From assembly GCF_003550065.1 (NCBI RefSeq), contig NZ_QXDC01000002.1, positions 1,236,260-1,300,259 of the forward strand: a DNA stretch of 64,000 nucleotides. The letters run 5' to 3'. The notes beneath the pieces were generated by a model, which ran no database searches, had not been told where the DNA came from, and saw only the letters and a program-made list of their open reading frames with translations. This document shows, one piece after another, positions 46,605-57,621 of this stretch. Each line of letters starts with the position of its first letter. The first letter of the stretch is position 1. This DNA is from Hephaestia caeni. Lineage in GTDB: Bacteria > Pseudomonadota > Alphaproteobacteria > Sphingomonadales > Sphingomonadaceae. A program made the position numbers and the translations under genes.

Positions 46605-47624
46605 TCAGGTCGAACGCCGCACCACGAGCCGGGGCGGCAGCAGCATCGTATCGGTCGGCTTGCGATTGATCTGGCGGATCAGCGTATCGACCAGCATTTC
46701 GCCCGCGCGGTGATAATCCTGCGCTACCGTCGTCAGCGGAGGATGGCTGAGGCTGGCGGCAGGAAGATCGTCGAAGCCGATCACCGCGACATCGTCGGGT
46801 ACGACCAGCCCCGCCTCATCGAGCGCGCGCAAGGCGCCGATCGCGATCATATCCGACGCCGCGAAGATCGCGTCGAAGGCGAGATCGCGATCGAGCAGCC
46901 GCCGCGCCGCTTCGTAGCCCGAATCCTCGATCGTCAGCGCATCGACCTGGAACGCCGGATCGACCGGCAGCCCGTGCTGCGCCTGCACCGCGCACAGCCC
47001 GCGATAGCGATCGCGCAATTCGGGATAATGGCCCGATACGTCGCCGAGAAAGGCGATCCGGGTGCGGCCGTGCGCGATCAGATGCTGCGCGGCATCGCGC
47101 CCACCCGCGACATTGTCGCAACCGATCGTCGTGCCGATCGAATCGCCGTTGACCGCGCCCCAGCGCACGAAATGCGTGCCCTGGCGGATAAGCTGTTCGA
47201 GCCGGGCGCGATACAATTCGTAATCACCATAGCCAAGCAGGATGATCCCATCGGCCTTGCGGCTGTCCTCATAATCCATGTGCCAATCGGACGAGAGCTG
47301 CTGGAACGAGGTGAGCAGATCGTAGCGCCGCGCGGCGCAGGTGCGCAGGATCGATTCGAGCATCGACAGGAAGAACGGATTGATCGCCGAGCCGTCGGGC
47401 GAAGGATCCTCGAAGAACAGCAGCGCCAGCGTATTGCTCTGCCCGCGGCGCAGCGCCGAGGCGTTCTTGTCGACCGCATAATTGAGCTGGCGGGCGATCG
47501 CCTCGACCCGTTTGCGCGTCGCCTCGCTCACCGTGCGATCGCCGCGCAGCGCGCGCGAGACCGTAGGCTGCGACACGCCCGCAAGTGCCGCGATATCGAA
47601 CGACGTGGGCTTGTCTATCGACAT
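46605..47624 (-). CDS. LacI-family transcriptional regulator
   Basis: 339 residues. N-terminal helix-turn-helix DIAALAGVSQPTVSRALRGD (about 9-28), hinge LNYAVDKNASALRRGQS, then a periplasmic-binding-protein-like sugar domain ending PPLTTVAQDYHRAGEMLVD. It is divergent from the amylase operon. The identical palindromic 12-mers at 47725 and 42038 are good candidate sites. I infer it represses the glucan-uptake and hydrolysis genes until an oligosaccharide binds. It converges with the halogenase-like gene, 18 bases apart. Confidence 0.93.
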   Translation of the reverse strand: MSIDKPTSFDIAALAGVSQPTVSRALRGDRTVSEATRKRVEAIARQLNYAVDKNASALRRGQSNTLALLFFEDPSPDGSAINPFFLSMLESILRTCAARRYDLLTSFQQLSSDWHMDYEDSRKADGIILLGYGDYELYRARLEQLIRQGTHFVRWGAVNGDSIGTTIGCDNVAGGRDAAQHLIAHGRTRIAFLGDVSGHYPELRDRYRGLCAVQAQHGLPVDPAFQVDALTIEDSGYEAARRLLDRDLAFDAIFAASDMIAIGALRALDEAGLVVPDDVAVIGFDDLPAASLSHPPLTTVAQDYHRAGEMLVDTLIRQINRKPTDTMLLPPRLVVRRST

Positions 47625-47724
47625 CTATCGCGTTTCCGGCCGGCGGTGCCGCCTCCCCTGCTGCTGGTGCGTGCAAGCCTATCTGCCCGAGCGGCAAGAG
47701 GAAAGCGACGGGTGAATATGCCGG

Positions 47725-47736
47725 TGAATACGTATG
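47725..47736. promoter_or_regulatory. probable LacI-family operator upstream of the amylase operon
   Basis: TGAATACGTATG, with core ATACGTAT, is identical to the site at 42038-42049. It lies 100 bp after the divergent regulator start and 92 bp before the amylase start, so one dimer could control both directions. Confidence 0.75.
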
Positions 47737-47828
47737 CCGGAGGCTTGGATTCCCGCGCCCGTGCTTTCAAGACGGGCATCACGGGCCACCCGCATGTGGG
47801 CGGCGTACGAAAAACGGGGAGGCGTGTC

Positions 47829-49636
47829 TTGTCGGTTCGAGCGATCCTTGGCGGGCTGCTGCTTGCCGCCACCGTGCCGGGGACGGCCGCGGCGGACGAT
47901 AATGCCTCCTATCGCGAACGGTTGCCTCAGGATGAGGTGATCTATTTCGTCCTTCCCGATCGCTTCGCCAACGGCGACCCCGCGAACGATCGCGGCGGGC
48001 TTTCGGGCGATCGGCTGACGACCGGTTATGACCCGACCGACAGCGGTTTCTATCATGGCGGCGACCTGAAGGGGCTGACCGACAAGCTGCCTTATATCGC
48101 CGGGCTGGGCGCGACGGCGGTGTGGGTTGGCCCGATCTTCAAGAACAAGCCCGTGCAGGGGCCGAAAGGCCAGGAATCGGCGGCCTATCACGGCTATTGG
48201 ATCACCGATTTCACGACGGTGGATCCGCATTTCGGCACCGAGGACGATTTCCGCCGCTTCGTCGATGCCGCGCACGCACGCGGGATCAAGGTCTATATGG
48301 ACATCGTCGCGAACCATACCGCCGACGTGATCCAGTATCGCGAGTGCGGCGCGTGCACCTATCGCAGCATCGCCGATTATCCGTATCAGCGGCGCGGCGG
48401 CGTGAACGGCGCGGCGATCAACGCCGGTTTCGCGGGCGACGACGTGCAGACCGCCGCCAACTTCGTGACGCTGACGCGCCCCGATTACGCCTATACGCCG
48501 TTCGTCCCCGCCGCCGAACGCGACGTGAAGGTGCCAGCGTGGCTCAACGATCCGATCTATTACCATAACCGCGGCGATTCGACCTTCGCGGGCGAAAGCT
48601 CGACGATGGGCGATTTCGTCGGGCTCGACGACGTGATGACCGAAAATCCACGCGTCGTGGCGGGGATGATCGAGATCTACGGATCGTGGATCGACCGGTT
48701 CGGTATCGATGGCTTCCGCATCGATACCGCGCGGCATGTGAACCCCGAATTCTGGCAGGCGTTCGTCCCCGCGATGCTGGCGCGGGCGCAGGCCAAGGGC
48801 ATCCCCCATTTCCACATCTTCGGCGAGGTCGCCGATCCCGACGTCGCCGCACTGGCCCGGCATACGCGGGTCGACAAACTCCCCTCGGTGCTCGATTTCG
48901 GTTTCCAGCGAGCGGTGGAGGAAACCGTCGCGGGCAACGCCGGCACCGATAGATTCGAGGCGCTGTTCGCGGGCGATTCGCTCTACGAGCACGGCTTCGC
49001 CACCGCCGTCACGCTGCCGACCTTCACCGGCAACCACGATCACGGCCGCCTCTCCACCGCGGTGCGCAAGGCGTTCCCCGACGTCAGCGACGACGAGGTA
49101 TTGAAGCGCGTCGAACTCGCCAACGCGATGATGCTCGCCCTGCGCGGCGTGCCCGCGATCTATTCGGGCGACGAACAGGGGTTCGTCGGCGACGGCGGCG
49201 ATCGCGACGCCCGCGAGGATATGTTCGCGAGCAAGGTCGCGAGCTACAACGACAACCGCCTGCTCGGCACCGACACCACCACCGCGACCGACCATTATGG
49301 CGACACCAACCCGCTGTTCCGGCAGATCGCGGCGCTTTCGGCCGTGCGCCGCGCACAACCGGCGCTGACGCGCGGGGTTCAAAAGCTGCGCGCGGCGGGT
49401 GACGCGCCCGGCCTGCTCGCGATCTCGCGGTTCGATCCCGAGACGGGGCGCGAAATCCTGCTCGCGTTCAACACGTCTGCCCAACCGCTTGCCGCCAATG
49501 TCGAGGTTGAGACCGGCTCGACTGCCTTCGCCCCCCTGGCAGGCGCTGGATGCGCCGCGGCCACAACGGCGCCGGGCAGCGTACGCGTGTCACTCGCCCC
49601 GTTCGGTTACGCCTTCTGCGCCGCCGAGGTGGGCGA

Positions 49637-49640
<4 letters not shown>
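47829..49640 (+). CDS. secreted GH13 alpha-amylase-type enzyme
   Basis: 603 residues from a TTG start with GGGGAGG 6 bases upstream; this start gives a clean signal peptide (VRAILGGLLLAATVPGTAAA). The frame is open far upstream over the regulator, which is not coding. GH13 regions: VYMDIVANHTADV (region I, around 155), GFRIDTARHVN (nucleophile Asp), FHIFGEVADPD (acid/base Glu) and FTGNHDHGRL (region IV Asp). It hydrolyses alpha-1,4-glucans to oligosaccharides in the periplasm or outside. Overlaps the next GH13 gene (GTGA). Confidence 0.92.
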
Positions 49641-51261
<1,621 letters not shown>

Positions 51262-51265
<4 letters not shown>

Positions 51266-53301
51266 TGCGCACCCCCACCCGCCTCGTGACCGCCTTCGCC
51301 GCGCTGATGCTCGCGCCGCCCGCACTGGCGGACGTAATCGCCACCGCCGCCTCGCCCGACGGCGATATCGTCGTCACCGTCAGCATCGATGGCGACGGGC
51401 GGCCGATGTATGCGGTCAGCCGCGACGGCAAACCGGTGATCACCGACAGTCGATTGGGATTCCTGTTCACCGACGCGCCGAAAATGGAGCGCTATTTCAA
51501 GTTGATCGACGCGAGGACGGCCGCCAGCGACACGCGCTGGGAACAGCCGTGGGGCGAATGGAAGACGATCCGCGACAATCACACCGAACTGACCGTGCGG
51601 CTGCGTGAAGCCAAGGATCTCGAGCGCGAGATGGATGTCGTCTTCCGCATCTTCGACGACGGCGTCGGCTTTCGCTATGTGTTGCCCGAGCAGCCCAACC
51701 TCAAGACCGCGCACATCGCCGACGAATTGACCGAATTCGCGGTCGCGGGCGACGGCACCGCCTGGTGGATCCCCGGCGGCGAGTGGAACCGCTACGAATA
51801 TCTCTACAACAAGACCCCGATCAGCAGCATCGCGCAGGCGCACACCCCGCTGACGGTGAAGCTTCAGGACGGCACCCACATCGCCTTCCACGAAGCGGCG
51901 CTGGTCGATTATTCGAGCATGTGGCTGCGCCGCGTCGAGGGCACCAGGCTGAAGGCGGTGCTCGCGCCGGGCGCGACGGCGGCCAAGGTGACGCGCACCA
52001 CGCCGTTCGCAACGCCGTGGCGGACGATGATCATCGCCGACGACGCGGCCGGCCTCTACATGAGCCATATCGAGCTTAATCTGAACGAGCCCAACAAGCT
52101 GGGCGACGTGAGCTGGGTGCACCCGGGCAAGTTCAACGGCGTGTGGTGGAACATGATCAAGGGCGACTGGAGCTGGGCGACCGGCCCCAGGCACGGCGCC
52201 ACCACCGAGCATGTGAAGAAATACATCGACTTCGCCGCCGCCAACAACATTCGCGGCGTGCTGGTCGAGGGCTGGAATCCGGGCTGGAACGGCGATTGGC
52301 TGGGCCACGGCAACGATTTCGACTTCGCAACGCCGACCGCCGATTTCGACGCCGACGGGCTCGCCAAATATGCGGCCTCGAAGGGGGTTCACCTGATCGG
52401 ACACCACGAGACCGGCGGCGCCGTCAGCCATTACGAAAGCCAGCTCGACAAGGCGTTCGCCTTCGCCCAGGCGCATGGCGAGGAAGTGGTGAAGACCGGC
52501 TATGTCACCGATGCCGGGCAGATCGAGCGCGTGCTCCCCGACGGCACGACGGTGCGCGAATGGCACGACGGCCAGTGGATGTCGAACCACCATATCCGCG
52601 TGCTCGAGACGGCGGCGAAATATCACGTCTCGATCGACAGCCACGAGCCGATCAAGGATACCGGCCTCAGGCGCACCTACCCCAATTGGGTCGCCCGCGA
52701 AGGCGCACGCGGGATGGAATACAACGCCTGGGAGGGCAAGAATCCGCCCGAGCATGTCGCCAACCTGATTTTCACGCGGATGCTGTCCGGCCCGATGGAT
52801 TACACACCGGGCGTCCTCAGCCTGACGGGGTCGGACGACAGCCCCATCCCGTCGACGATCGCGAAGCAGCTCGCGCTCTATGTCGTGCTCTATTCGCCGG
52901 TCGTGATGGCCGCCGACACGCCCGAGAATTACGCCAGATATCCCGGCCCGCTCCAGTTCATCCGCGATGTGCCGACCGACTGGTCCGACACCCGCGTGCT
53001 GGGCGGCGCGGTCGGCGATTACGCCACGATCGTGCGCAAGGATCGCAACAGCGACGACTGGTATCTGGGCAGCGTCACCGACGAGGATGCACGGACGCTG
53101 TCGATCCCGCTTTCCTTCCTCGATCCGGGCCGCACCTATCGCGCCGAAATCTATCGTGACGGGCCGGACGCCGATTACCGAACCGACAAGCGGCACTCGA
53201 TCGCAATCGAGAAACGACAGGTGACCGGCAAGGACACGCTCACCCTCGCGCTGGCACCGGGCGGCGGCCAGGCGATCCGCTTCGTGGCGCTCGGCAAATA
53301 G
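51262..53301 (+). CDS. GH97 alpha-glucosidase (SusB-like)
   Basis: 679 residues. Signal peptide RLVTAFAALMLAPPALA. An N-terminal beta-sandwich (to about 280) is followed by a TIM barrel: GVWWNMIKGDWSWATG, RGVLVEGWNPGWNGDW, GHHETGGAVSHYE, and SIDSHEPIKDTGLRRTYPN with the catalytic Glu typical of inverting GH97; then a C-terminal sandwich. Calcium-dependent glucosidase of the periplasm, related to Bacteroides SusB. ATG overlaps the preceding stop (ATGA). Last gene of the operon. Confidence 0.95.
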
Positions 53302-53305
53302 AGTT

Positions 53306-53340
53306 TGATCCACTGGCGTGGAAGCGGCACCGGCCCGCTC
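53306..53340. repeat. dispersed repeat copy after the GH97 gene
   Basis: TGATCCACTGGCGTGGAAGC followed by GGCACCGGCCCGCTC matches 25457-25491 at 31 of 35 positions. Here only the left half of the hairpin element is present. It lies in the convergent gap between GH97 and the GGDEF gene; a shorter echo (GGCACCGGCCCGCTC) occurs at about 36689. Confidence 0.7.
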
Positions 53341-55093
53341 AGCTTGCGAGCTGGGCGATGATGCGATCGGTGGTGAAGGTCGGCGTATCGCCAGCGGCAT
53401 CGATATCCTGGACGACGACGCGGTCTCTCCCGCCCTGTTTGGCCGCATACAGCGCCGCATCGGCGTGACGGTAGAGCTGCTGGAACGAGCACGCGCCGCG
53501 CGCCTGGATGGCGCCGATGCTGACGGTCACGGCACGATCGCCGATCGCCGCGCCGTGATCGAGCACCGCCAGTTCCTGCCGCACGCCATCGACGAAGCGG
53601 ATGAGCGCGAAGCCGTCGATCCCGACGATCGCCAGCGCGAATTCCTCACCGCCGAGCCGGGCGACGGCGCAACTTGGGCTTTCCCAGCGCTGGAGACGCT
53701 GGGCGATCTTGCATAGCACGATATCCCCCGCCTCGTGCCCAAAGGCGTCGTTGACCGACTTGAAGCGATCGACGTCGATCAGCAGCAGCGCGGCCGGCGC
53801 ATCGGCCAGGCGGCGATCGCCGAGCAGGGGCGTGGTGCGTTCGATAAAGCCGCGGCGGTTATGCAGGTTCGTCAACGGATCGCGACCGGCAAGCTCGCTT
53901 GCCCGCGCCTCGGCGGCGCGCGCATGGTCGCGCTCCACCCGAAGGCGCGCGAGCCGCCGCGTCGTCGCGATCGACAGGAACAGCGTCTGAAGCGCCGCTG
54001 CGAACAGGACCAGCACCTGCGCGCCGCCGCCCCACAGGGCGCTACCGACATCGACGACCTGCGTGAGGCCGAGCGCCGCCATCGGCACCGACCACGCCAT
54101 CGCGACGTCGCGCGCATCGGGGCTGCGCCGTCGCCAGGCCCATCCGAGGACCAGTGCGACCGCGGCGAGATCGACGAGGACCAGCAGCCCGAGCACATCG
54201 CCGATCCAGTCGATCGCGGCATCGCGCACCAGCGCGGCGGGAATACCGTAGACACCGATGCCCAGCCCGAGCGCCACCGTGGCGACCGATGCCCAGCGCG
54301 GCAGGATCGACCGCTCGACCGAGGTCACCGCGCTGACCGTCGCGGCGGTGATCGCGATACAGGCGAGGAAGGTGCATATCTGAGCCGCGGCGGCGCCGGC
54401 GAGCCCGGGCATTACGATCAGTTCGAGTTGCGACCAGATCGTTCCCCAGACGAGCACGCACGCCGCCCAAACGCCGTGCCAGAGCAGGAACTGACGCCGC
54501 ACCGCGAGCGCCAGCGACAGATTATAGACCGCGCCGACCAGTAGCAGCGTCAGGGCGGCGCCGATCAGCGCGGCCAGCATTGCCGATTGCGCCCCCGCTT
54601 CCGCATTGGTGACGATGCGCATGCGCAGGAGCTTGTGGCTCGCGACATGATCGAAGCGCATCGTGATCGAGACGAGCGGCACATCGCGCGACGGCGCCTC
54701 GAATGCGACCTGGCCGCCGACCCGCCAGCGCGTGCCGAACGCGCCGCTCGCCACCCGTTCCCACGCGACATGGCCGTCGGCATAGGTGAAGGCGACCGCG
54801 AGCCGATCGAACCGGCTTTGATGAACCATGAGCGCGACATCGCTGCGATCAACGGGCAGAGGACGCAGATCGGCGCGCAGCCAGAGGCTGCCGCGCTGGT
54901 AGTCCGCAGGCGCGCCACGACAGGCGAACGGCAGGGTCGGCAGCGCCGAATCCGCGGTTCCCGCACCGGTCACCGCATGACACAGCGTGTCGAAAGGCAG
55001 CGGCTCAGCCGCGGCAGGGGGCGACAGCAGGGCGCCGGCCACGGCGACCAGCGCGCATATCAGCCGGATCGCGACGATCCGATATCCCCTCAT
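53339..55093 (-). CDS. 7TM-DISM-type membrane diguanylate cyclase
   Basis: 584 residues from the ATG that gives a signal peptide (RLICALVAVAGALLSPPAAA); the frame is open 89 codons upstream, but over the tRNA fragment. An extracytoplasmic beta-rich domain (about 40-170) precedes seven hydrophobic helices (about 180-390), a short coiled coil, and a GGDEF domain with DPLTNLHNRRGF, DVDRFKSVNDAFGHEAGD and ARLGGEEFALA. The GGEEF form is catalytically competent for c-di-GMP synthesis. The inhibitory RxxD site five residues upstream is absent. No EAL domain. Signal unknown. Confidence 0.92.
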   Translation of the reverse strand: MRGYRIVAIRLICALVAVAGALLSPPAAAEPLPFDTLCHAVTGAGTADSALPTLPFACRGAPADYQRGSLWLRADLRPLPVDRSDVALMVHQSRFDRLAVAFTYADGHVAWERVASGAFGTRWRVGGQVAFEAPSRDVPLVSITMRFDHVASHKLLRMRIVTNAEAGAQSAMLAALIGAALTLLLVGAVYNLSLALAVRRQFLLWHGVWAACVLVWGTIWSQLELIVMPGLAGAAAAQICTFLACIAITAATVSAVTSVERSILPRWASVATVALGLGIGVYGIPAALVRDAAIDWIGDVLGLLVLVDLAAVALVLGWAWRRRSPDARDVAMAWSVPMAALGLTQVVDVGSALWGGGAQVLVLFAAALQTLFLSIATTRRLARLRVERDHARAAEARASELAGRDPLTNLHNRRGFIERTTPLLGDRRLADAPAALLLIDVDRFKSVNDAFGHEAGDIVLCKIAQRLQRWESPSCAVARLGGEEFALAIVGIDGFALIRFVDGVRQELAVLDHGAAIGDRAVTVSIGAIQARGACSFQQLYRHADAALYAAKQGGRDRVVVQDIDAAGDTPTFTTDRIIAQLAS

Positions 55094-55256
55094 TTCCAGC
55101 ACGATACCCGCGCGATGCCAGCTTTCGGTGAGCAAAGCCTTACCGAACCGAAAATATGTGCCGAGGCCGCGAGAACCGGGCTGACGCAGGGGGGATCTGG
55201 TGGTGCGCGCAGGAGAGCGGAGCGCCTGAAAGAGAGCATTCTCGCCCGGAAAACAT

Positions 55257-55289
55257 AAACCCCGGCAAGTCATTGACCCACCGGGGTTT
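55257..55289 (-). terminator. Rho-independent terminator of the tRNA-Arg locus
   Basis: AAACCCCGG (55257-55265) pairs with CCGGGGTTT (55281-55289). On the minus strand the hairpin is followed by TTTATGTTTT. It directly follows the CCA end of the tRNA fragment, which indicates this is the original chromosomal 3' flank of the tRNA gene. Confidence 0.85.
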
Positions 55290-55293
55290 ACGT

Positions 55294-55343
55294 TGGCGCG
55301 CCCGGAGCGATTCGAACGCCCGACCCTCAGATTCGTAGTCTGA
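55294..55343 (-). other. 3' half of a tRNA-Arg(ACG) gene; probable attachment site of the integrated element
   Basis: On the minus strand the sequence contains an anticodon arm TCAGACTACGAATCTGA (anticodon ACG), variable loop GGGTC, T-arm GGGCGTTCGAATCGCTC, and acceptor 3' strand CGGGCGC with G-CCA. The expected 5' part (GCGCCCG acceptor and D-arm TAGCTCAGCTGG) is missing: upstream sequence is unrelated. A tRNA cut within the anticodon stem next to a tyrosine integrase is the classic product of integration into a tRNA gene. The intact copy should lie at the other end, outside the window. Confidence 0.88.
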
Positions 55344-55382
55344 CAACTCATGCACTCCACCGCTATCAGCCCTCTCCTAAGG

Positions 55383-55521
55383 AGCTTGCAACACTCTACT
55401 ATACGCCTGATAAATATTCATATTTCTACATATAGCAAGCTCTGGAAAAGACACATGTCCAAACTCGGCACTTTTGGACTGGTGTAAATCAACGTCATAA
55501 ATACAATTTCAACGTCATAAA
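55383..55521. promoter_or_regulatory. AT-rich region with direct and inverted repeats upstream of the integrase
   Basis: Clearly AT-richer than anything to its left. TCAACGTCATAAA occurs twice, at 55489-55501 and 55509-55521, exactly 20 bp apart (two helical turns). AGCTTGC (55383-55389) and GCAAGCT (55435-55441) form an inverted repeat over 59 bp. Candidate arm-type binding sites for integrase or excisionase, or the integrase promoter/operator. Confidence 0.55.
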
Positions 55522-55583
55522 AGAGTTTTGACCCGACGATACGCCACGCTATGATGATGCCTCTCGGGCAAGGAGGATTGGTT

Positions 55584-57035
55584 GTGGCCCGCCGCCAAGC
55601 GAAACAGACTGAAGCGACGCCATCGACTAAAGGAGGAAGTCTCCGCTTCCTTCTTACCGACCGCTCCATCGCGCACCTGCCCTACGCTGCGCGCGGCCAG
55701 TATTTCGCTTTCGACGAGAAGCTTGCCGGCTTTCACGTCGTCGTCGGCCGGAAGCGGAAGACCTTCATGGTCCGGGGCGATATTCGCGTTGAGGGGAAGC
55801 GCGGAGCGACGGTCCGCGTGACGGTAGGCGATTGCAGCAAGATCACCGTCGCCAAGGCCAGGACGGTCGCGGAAGGCTATCTGTCCGAAATCCATCAGGG
55901 GCGTCATCCCAGACCCGAGGGCCTGAAGCGGAAGTCGCGCGTTGCCGAACTGGCGGAAGTGCAGCCGGAAAACGAGGTCGCCGCCGACGGCCCGACGCTT
56001 CGACAGGCATGGGAACGCTATAAAGCGGCGTTGATCAAGAAAGGGCGCGGCGAACGAACGATCGCCGGATACGAGGACCATGTCGTCCGCGTGCTTAAAG
56101 TGTGGCTCGACAAGCCGATCAAGGAGCTTGCGGAAGACCCGGATCTCGTCGCCAGGAAGCATGATGCGCTCACGGAAAGCAGCGGCCCCTATGGTGCAAA
56201 CGGGACCATGCGGACGCTCAGGGCGATCTACAATCATGCCTGGCTGAAGAACAAGAAGGTGCTGCCCCGCGACAATCCGGTCGATGCCGTCGACTGGAAC
56301 AAGGAACGACGGCGCAATTCCGGGATGGGCATCGCCGAGCTTCCGGGCTGGTTCACGGAACTTGCCCAGCTCGACAATCCGATACGTCGCGAGTTCCACC
56401 TGCTGACGCTGCTATCGGCCTCCCGCACCGATGCGCTTAAAAAGGCGCGCCTCAAGCACCTCAATCTCCGGCGTCGCATCCTCCACATACCGGCGCCGAA
56501 GGGTGGCGAAGACCGGGCGTTCGATATTCCGCTATCGCGCGAGATGATCCGCTCGATCATTCGCGTGATCCGGTTCGGTCGTGCTCAGCATCCGGTCGAG
56601 GCGCGTCTATGGCTTTTCCCGGCCGAGAGCGAGGCAGGCCATATCGCCAACACCCAGGAGGAGCGCTCCAACCTGTCCAAATGGGGGAACGACCTGCGGC
56701 AGACCTATCGAACCCTCGCCACCGTCGCAAAAGTGAACGGTGTCGATTCGAAATTGCTGATGAACCACGCGATTCCCGGCGTGAACGAAGGCTATATTAC
56801 GCGCGAGAAAATACTTGAGGACCATCTGCGAGAGCAGCAACAGGCGATCACGAATATTATCTTCGGCGCGATTCACGACCTGCACGCGAAGAGTGGTCCG
56901 GTCCGCACCTGGCTTCGCCCACGCGCGGCTCAATTCCAGATCGCGGCAGCCGAGGAGACTATGCGAGCCTATGTCCATTTGGATGAGGTTCGTCGCAAGA
57001 AAGCTCGCGCGGCGCGCGAAGGGGCATTGATATGA
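55584..57035 (+). CDS. tyrosine-type site-specific integrase
   Basis: 483 residues from a GTG that lies 7 bases after AAGGAGG; the earlier ATG codons at 55551 have no such site. N-terminal DNA-binding DUF4102-like region, a core-binding domain around 155-260 (LRQAWERYKAALIKKGRGERTI, shown as LRQAWERYKAAL), and a catalytic domain with Arg in LLSASRTDALK, Arg in NDLRQTYRTLA, His in LLMNHAIPG and Tyr in NEGYITRE. The usual HxLR triad is written as NDLR, so one His is replaced. It sits beside the tRNA-Arg fragment and probably mobilises the element to its right. Confidence 0.92.
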   Translation: MARRQAKQTEATPSTKGGSLRFLLTDRSIAHLPYAARGQYFAFDEKLAGFHVVVGRKRKTFMVRGDIRVEGKRGATVRVTVGDCSKITVAKARTVAEGYLSEIHQGRHPRPEGLKRKSRVAELAEVQPENEVAADGPTLRQAWERYKAALIKKGRGERTIAGYEDHVVRVLKVWLDKPIKELAEDPDLVARKHDALTESSGPYGANGTMRTLRAIYNHAWLKNKKVLPRDNPVDAVDWNKERRRNSGMGIAELPGWFTELAQLDNPIRREFHLLTLLSASRTDALKKARLKHLNLRRRILHIPAPKGGEDRAFDIPLSREMIRSIIRVIRFGRAQHPVEARLWLFPAESEAGHIANTQEERSNLSKWGNDLRQTYRTLATVAKVNGVDSKLLMNHAIPGVNEGYITREKILEDHLREQQQAITNIIFGAIHDLHAKSGPVRTWLRPRAAQFQIAAAEETMRAYVHLDEVRRKKARAAREGALI

Positions 57036-57131
57036 AGCCTCTGCCCGTCACCATCCTCATCGCCGACATCCTCCCGCAAACCGAGGGCGGGCGCTCACGC
57101 GACCTTGCACCAACGCAATTTACCATCTGAC

Positions 57132-57440
57132 ATGATGCGCCTGAAACATCTCGCCCCCGCGCTCGTCCTGCTCCTGTAGGCGCTTCCGGCACACGCTGGT
57201 CCATGCAACTCCCCTGCCCCGTGCCGGCACCCTCTTTTCCAGCGTGGTGCGGCATGTCGGCGACGGCGACGTCTTGTGCGCCGGACCAGCCGGTTGGCCG
57301 GATCGCTGGATCGCTGGATCGAGATCCGCATCGCCGACTTCTACGCACCCGAGCTACACGAAGACGGCGGCGAAAGCGTCGTGCCATGGCCGTTTACGAC
57401 GTTCGCGCGGCGCTGCACGTCATCCTTTATGATCGATTGG
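57132..57440 (+). pseudogene. degraded thermonuclease (SNase-like) gene
   Basis: An ATG at 57132 starts a signal-peptide-like MMRLKHLAPALVLLL interrupted by TAG (57177-57179). In another frame, SSVVRHVGDGDVLCAGPAG and PDRWI follow; then the 8-bp sequence GATCGCTG is duplicated (57301-57308, 57309-57316), and a third frame continues EIRIADFYAPELHEDGGES. Together these match the secreted thermonuclease pattern GDGD..C-G-P...RWIEVRIADFYAPEL. One stop and at least two frameshifts make it non-functional. The surrounding 57036-57531 shows no intact gene apart from short frames. Confidence 0.78.
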
Positions 57441-57531
57441 CGTCTAGTCTGAATGCACTTTTCGACGAGGGCGCCGGATCGGCAAATAGCACGTCTTGAC
57501 GATAAATAGGACAATTGTCACAGCGCATCGT

Positions 57532-57618
57532 GGCAATGGATTCTGCCAGGCCGCTCCGGCCGAACCGCTCGCGATCGCGCGCTGATGATTCCTACCGGGT
57601 GACCAACCGTTAGGAATC
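57532..57618 (+). promoter_or_regulatory. fluoride riboswitch (crcB motif) 1, upstream of the XylD-like dehydratase
   Basis: Stem P1 GGCA...TGCC closes the loop ATGGATTC. An extra hairpin GGCCG-CTC-CGGCC follows, then GAACC, a GC-rich P3 and the hallmark GCTGATGATTCCTACC. The loop GGATTC can form the crcB pseudoknot with GATTCC (one mismatch). Expression platform: GATTCCTA (57587-57594) is the exact complement of TAGGAATC (57611-57618), which holds the ribosome-binding site of the gene starting at 57622. Ligand-bound pseudoknot and the masking hairpin use the same GATTCC strand, so fluoride should switch translation on. Confidence 0.93.
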
Positions 57619-57621
57619 GAG

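Noticed and set aside
46710..47828. N-terminal extension of the first amylase
   Set aside because: It would overlap the LacI gene antisense; the TTG at 47829 has a strong ribosome site and a clean signal peptide.
55294..55370. Complete tRNA-Arg gene
   Set aside because: The 5' acceptor strand and D-arm are missing; upstream bases cannot pair with CGGGCGC. Only the 3' half is present.
57203..57499. 98-residue plus-strand frame as a real gene
   Set aside because: It crosses the thermonuclease remnant in a wrong frame; the recognisable motifs are in the other frames.
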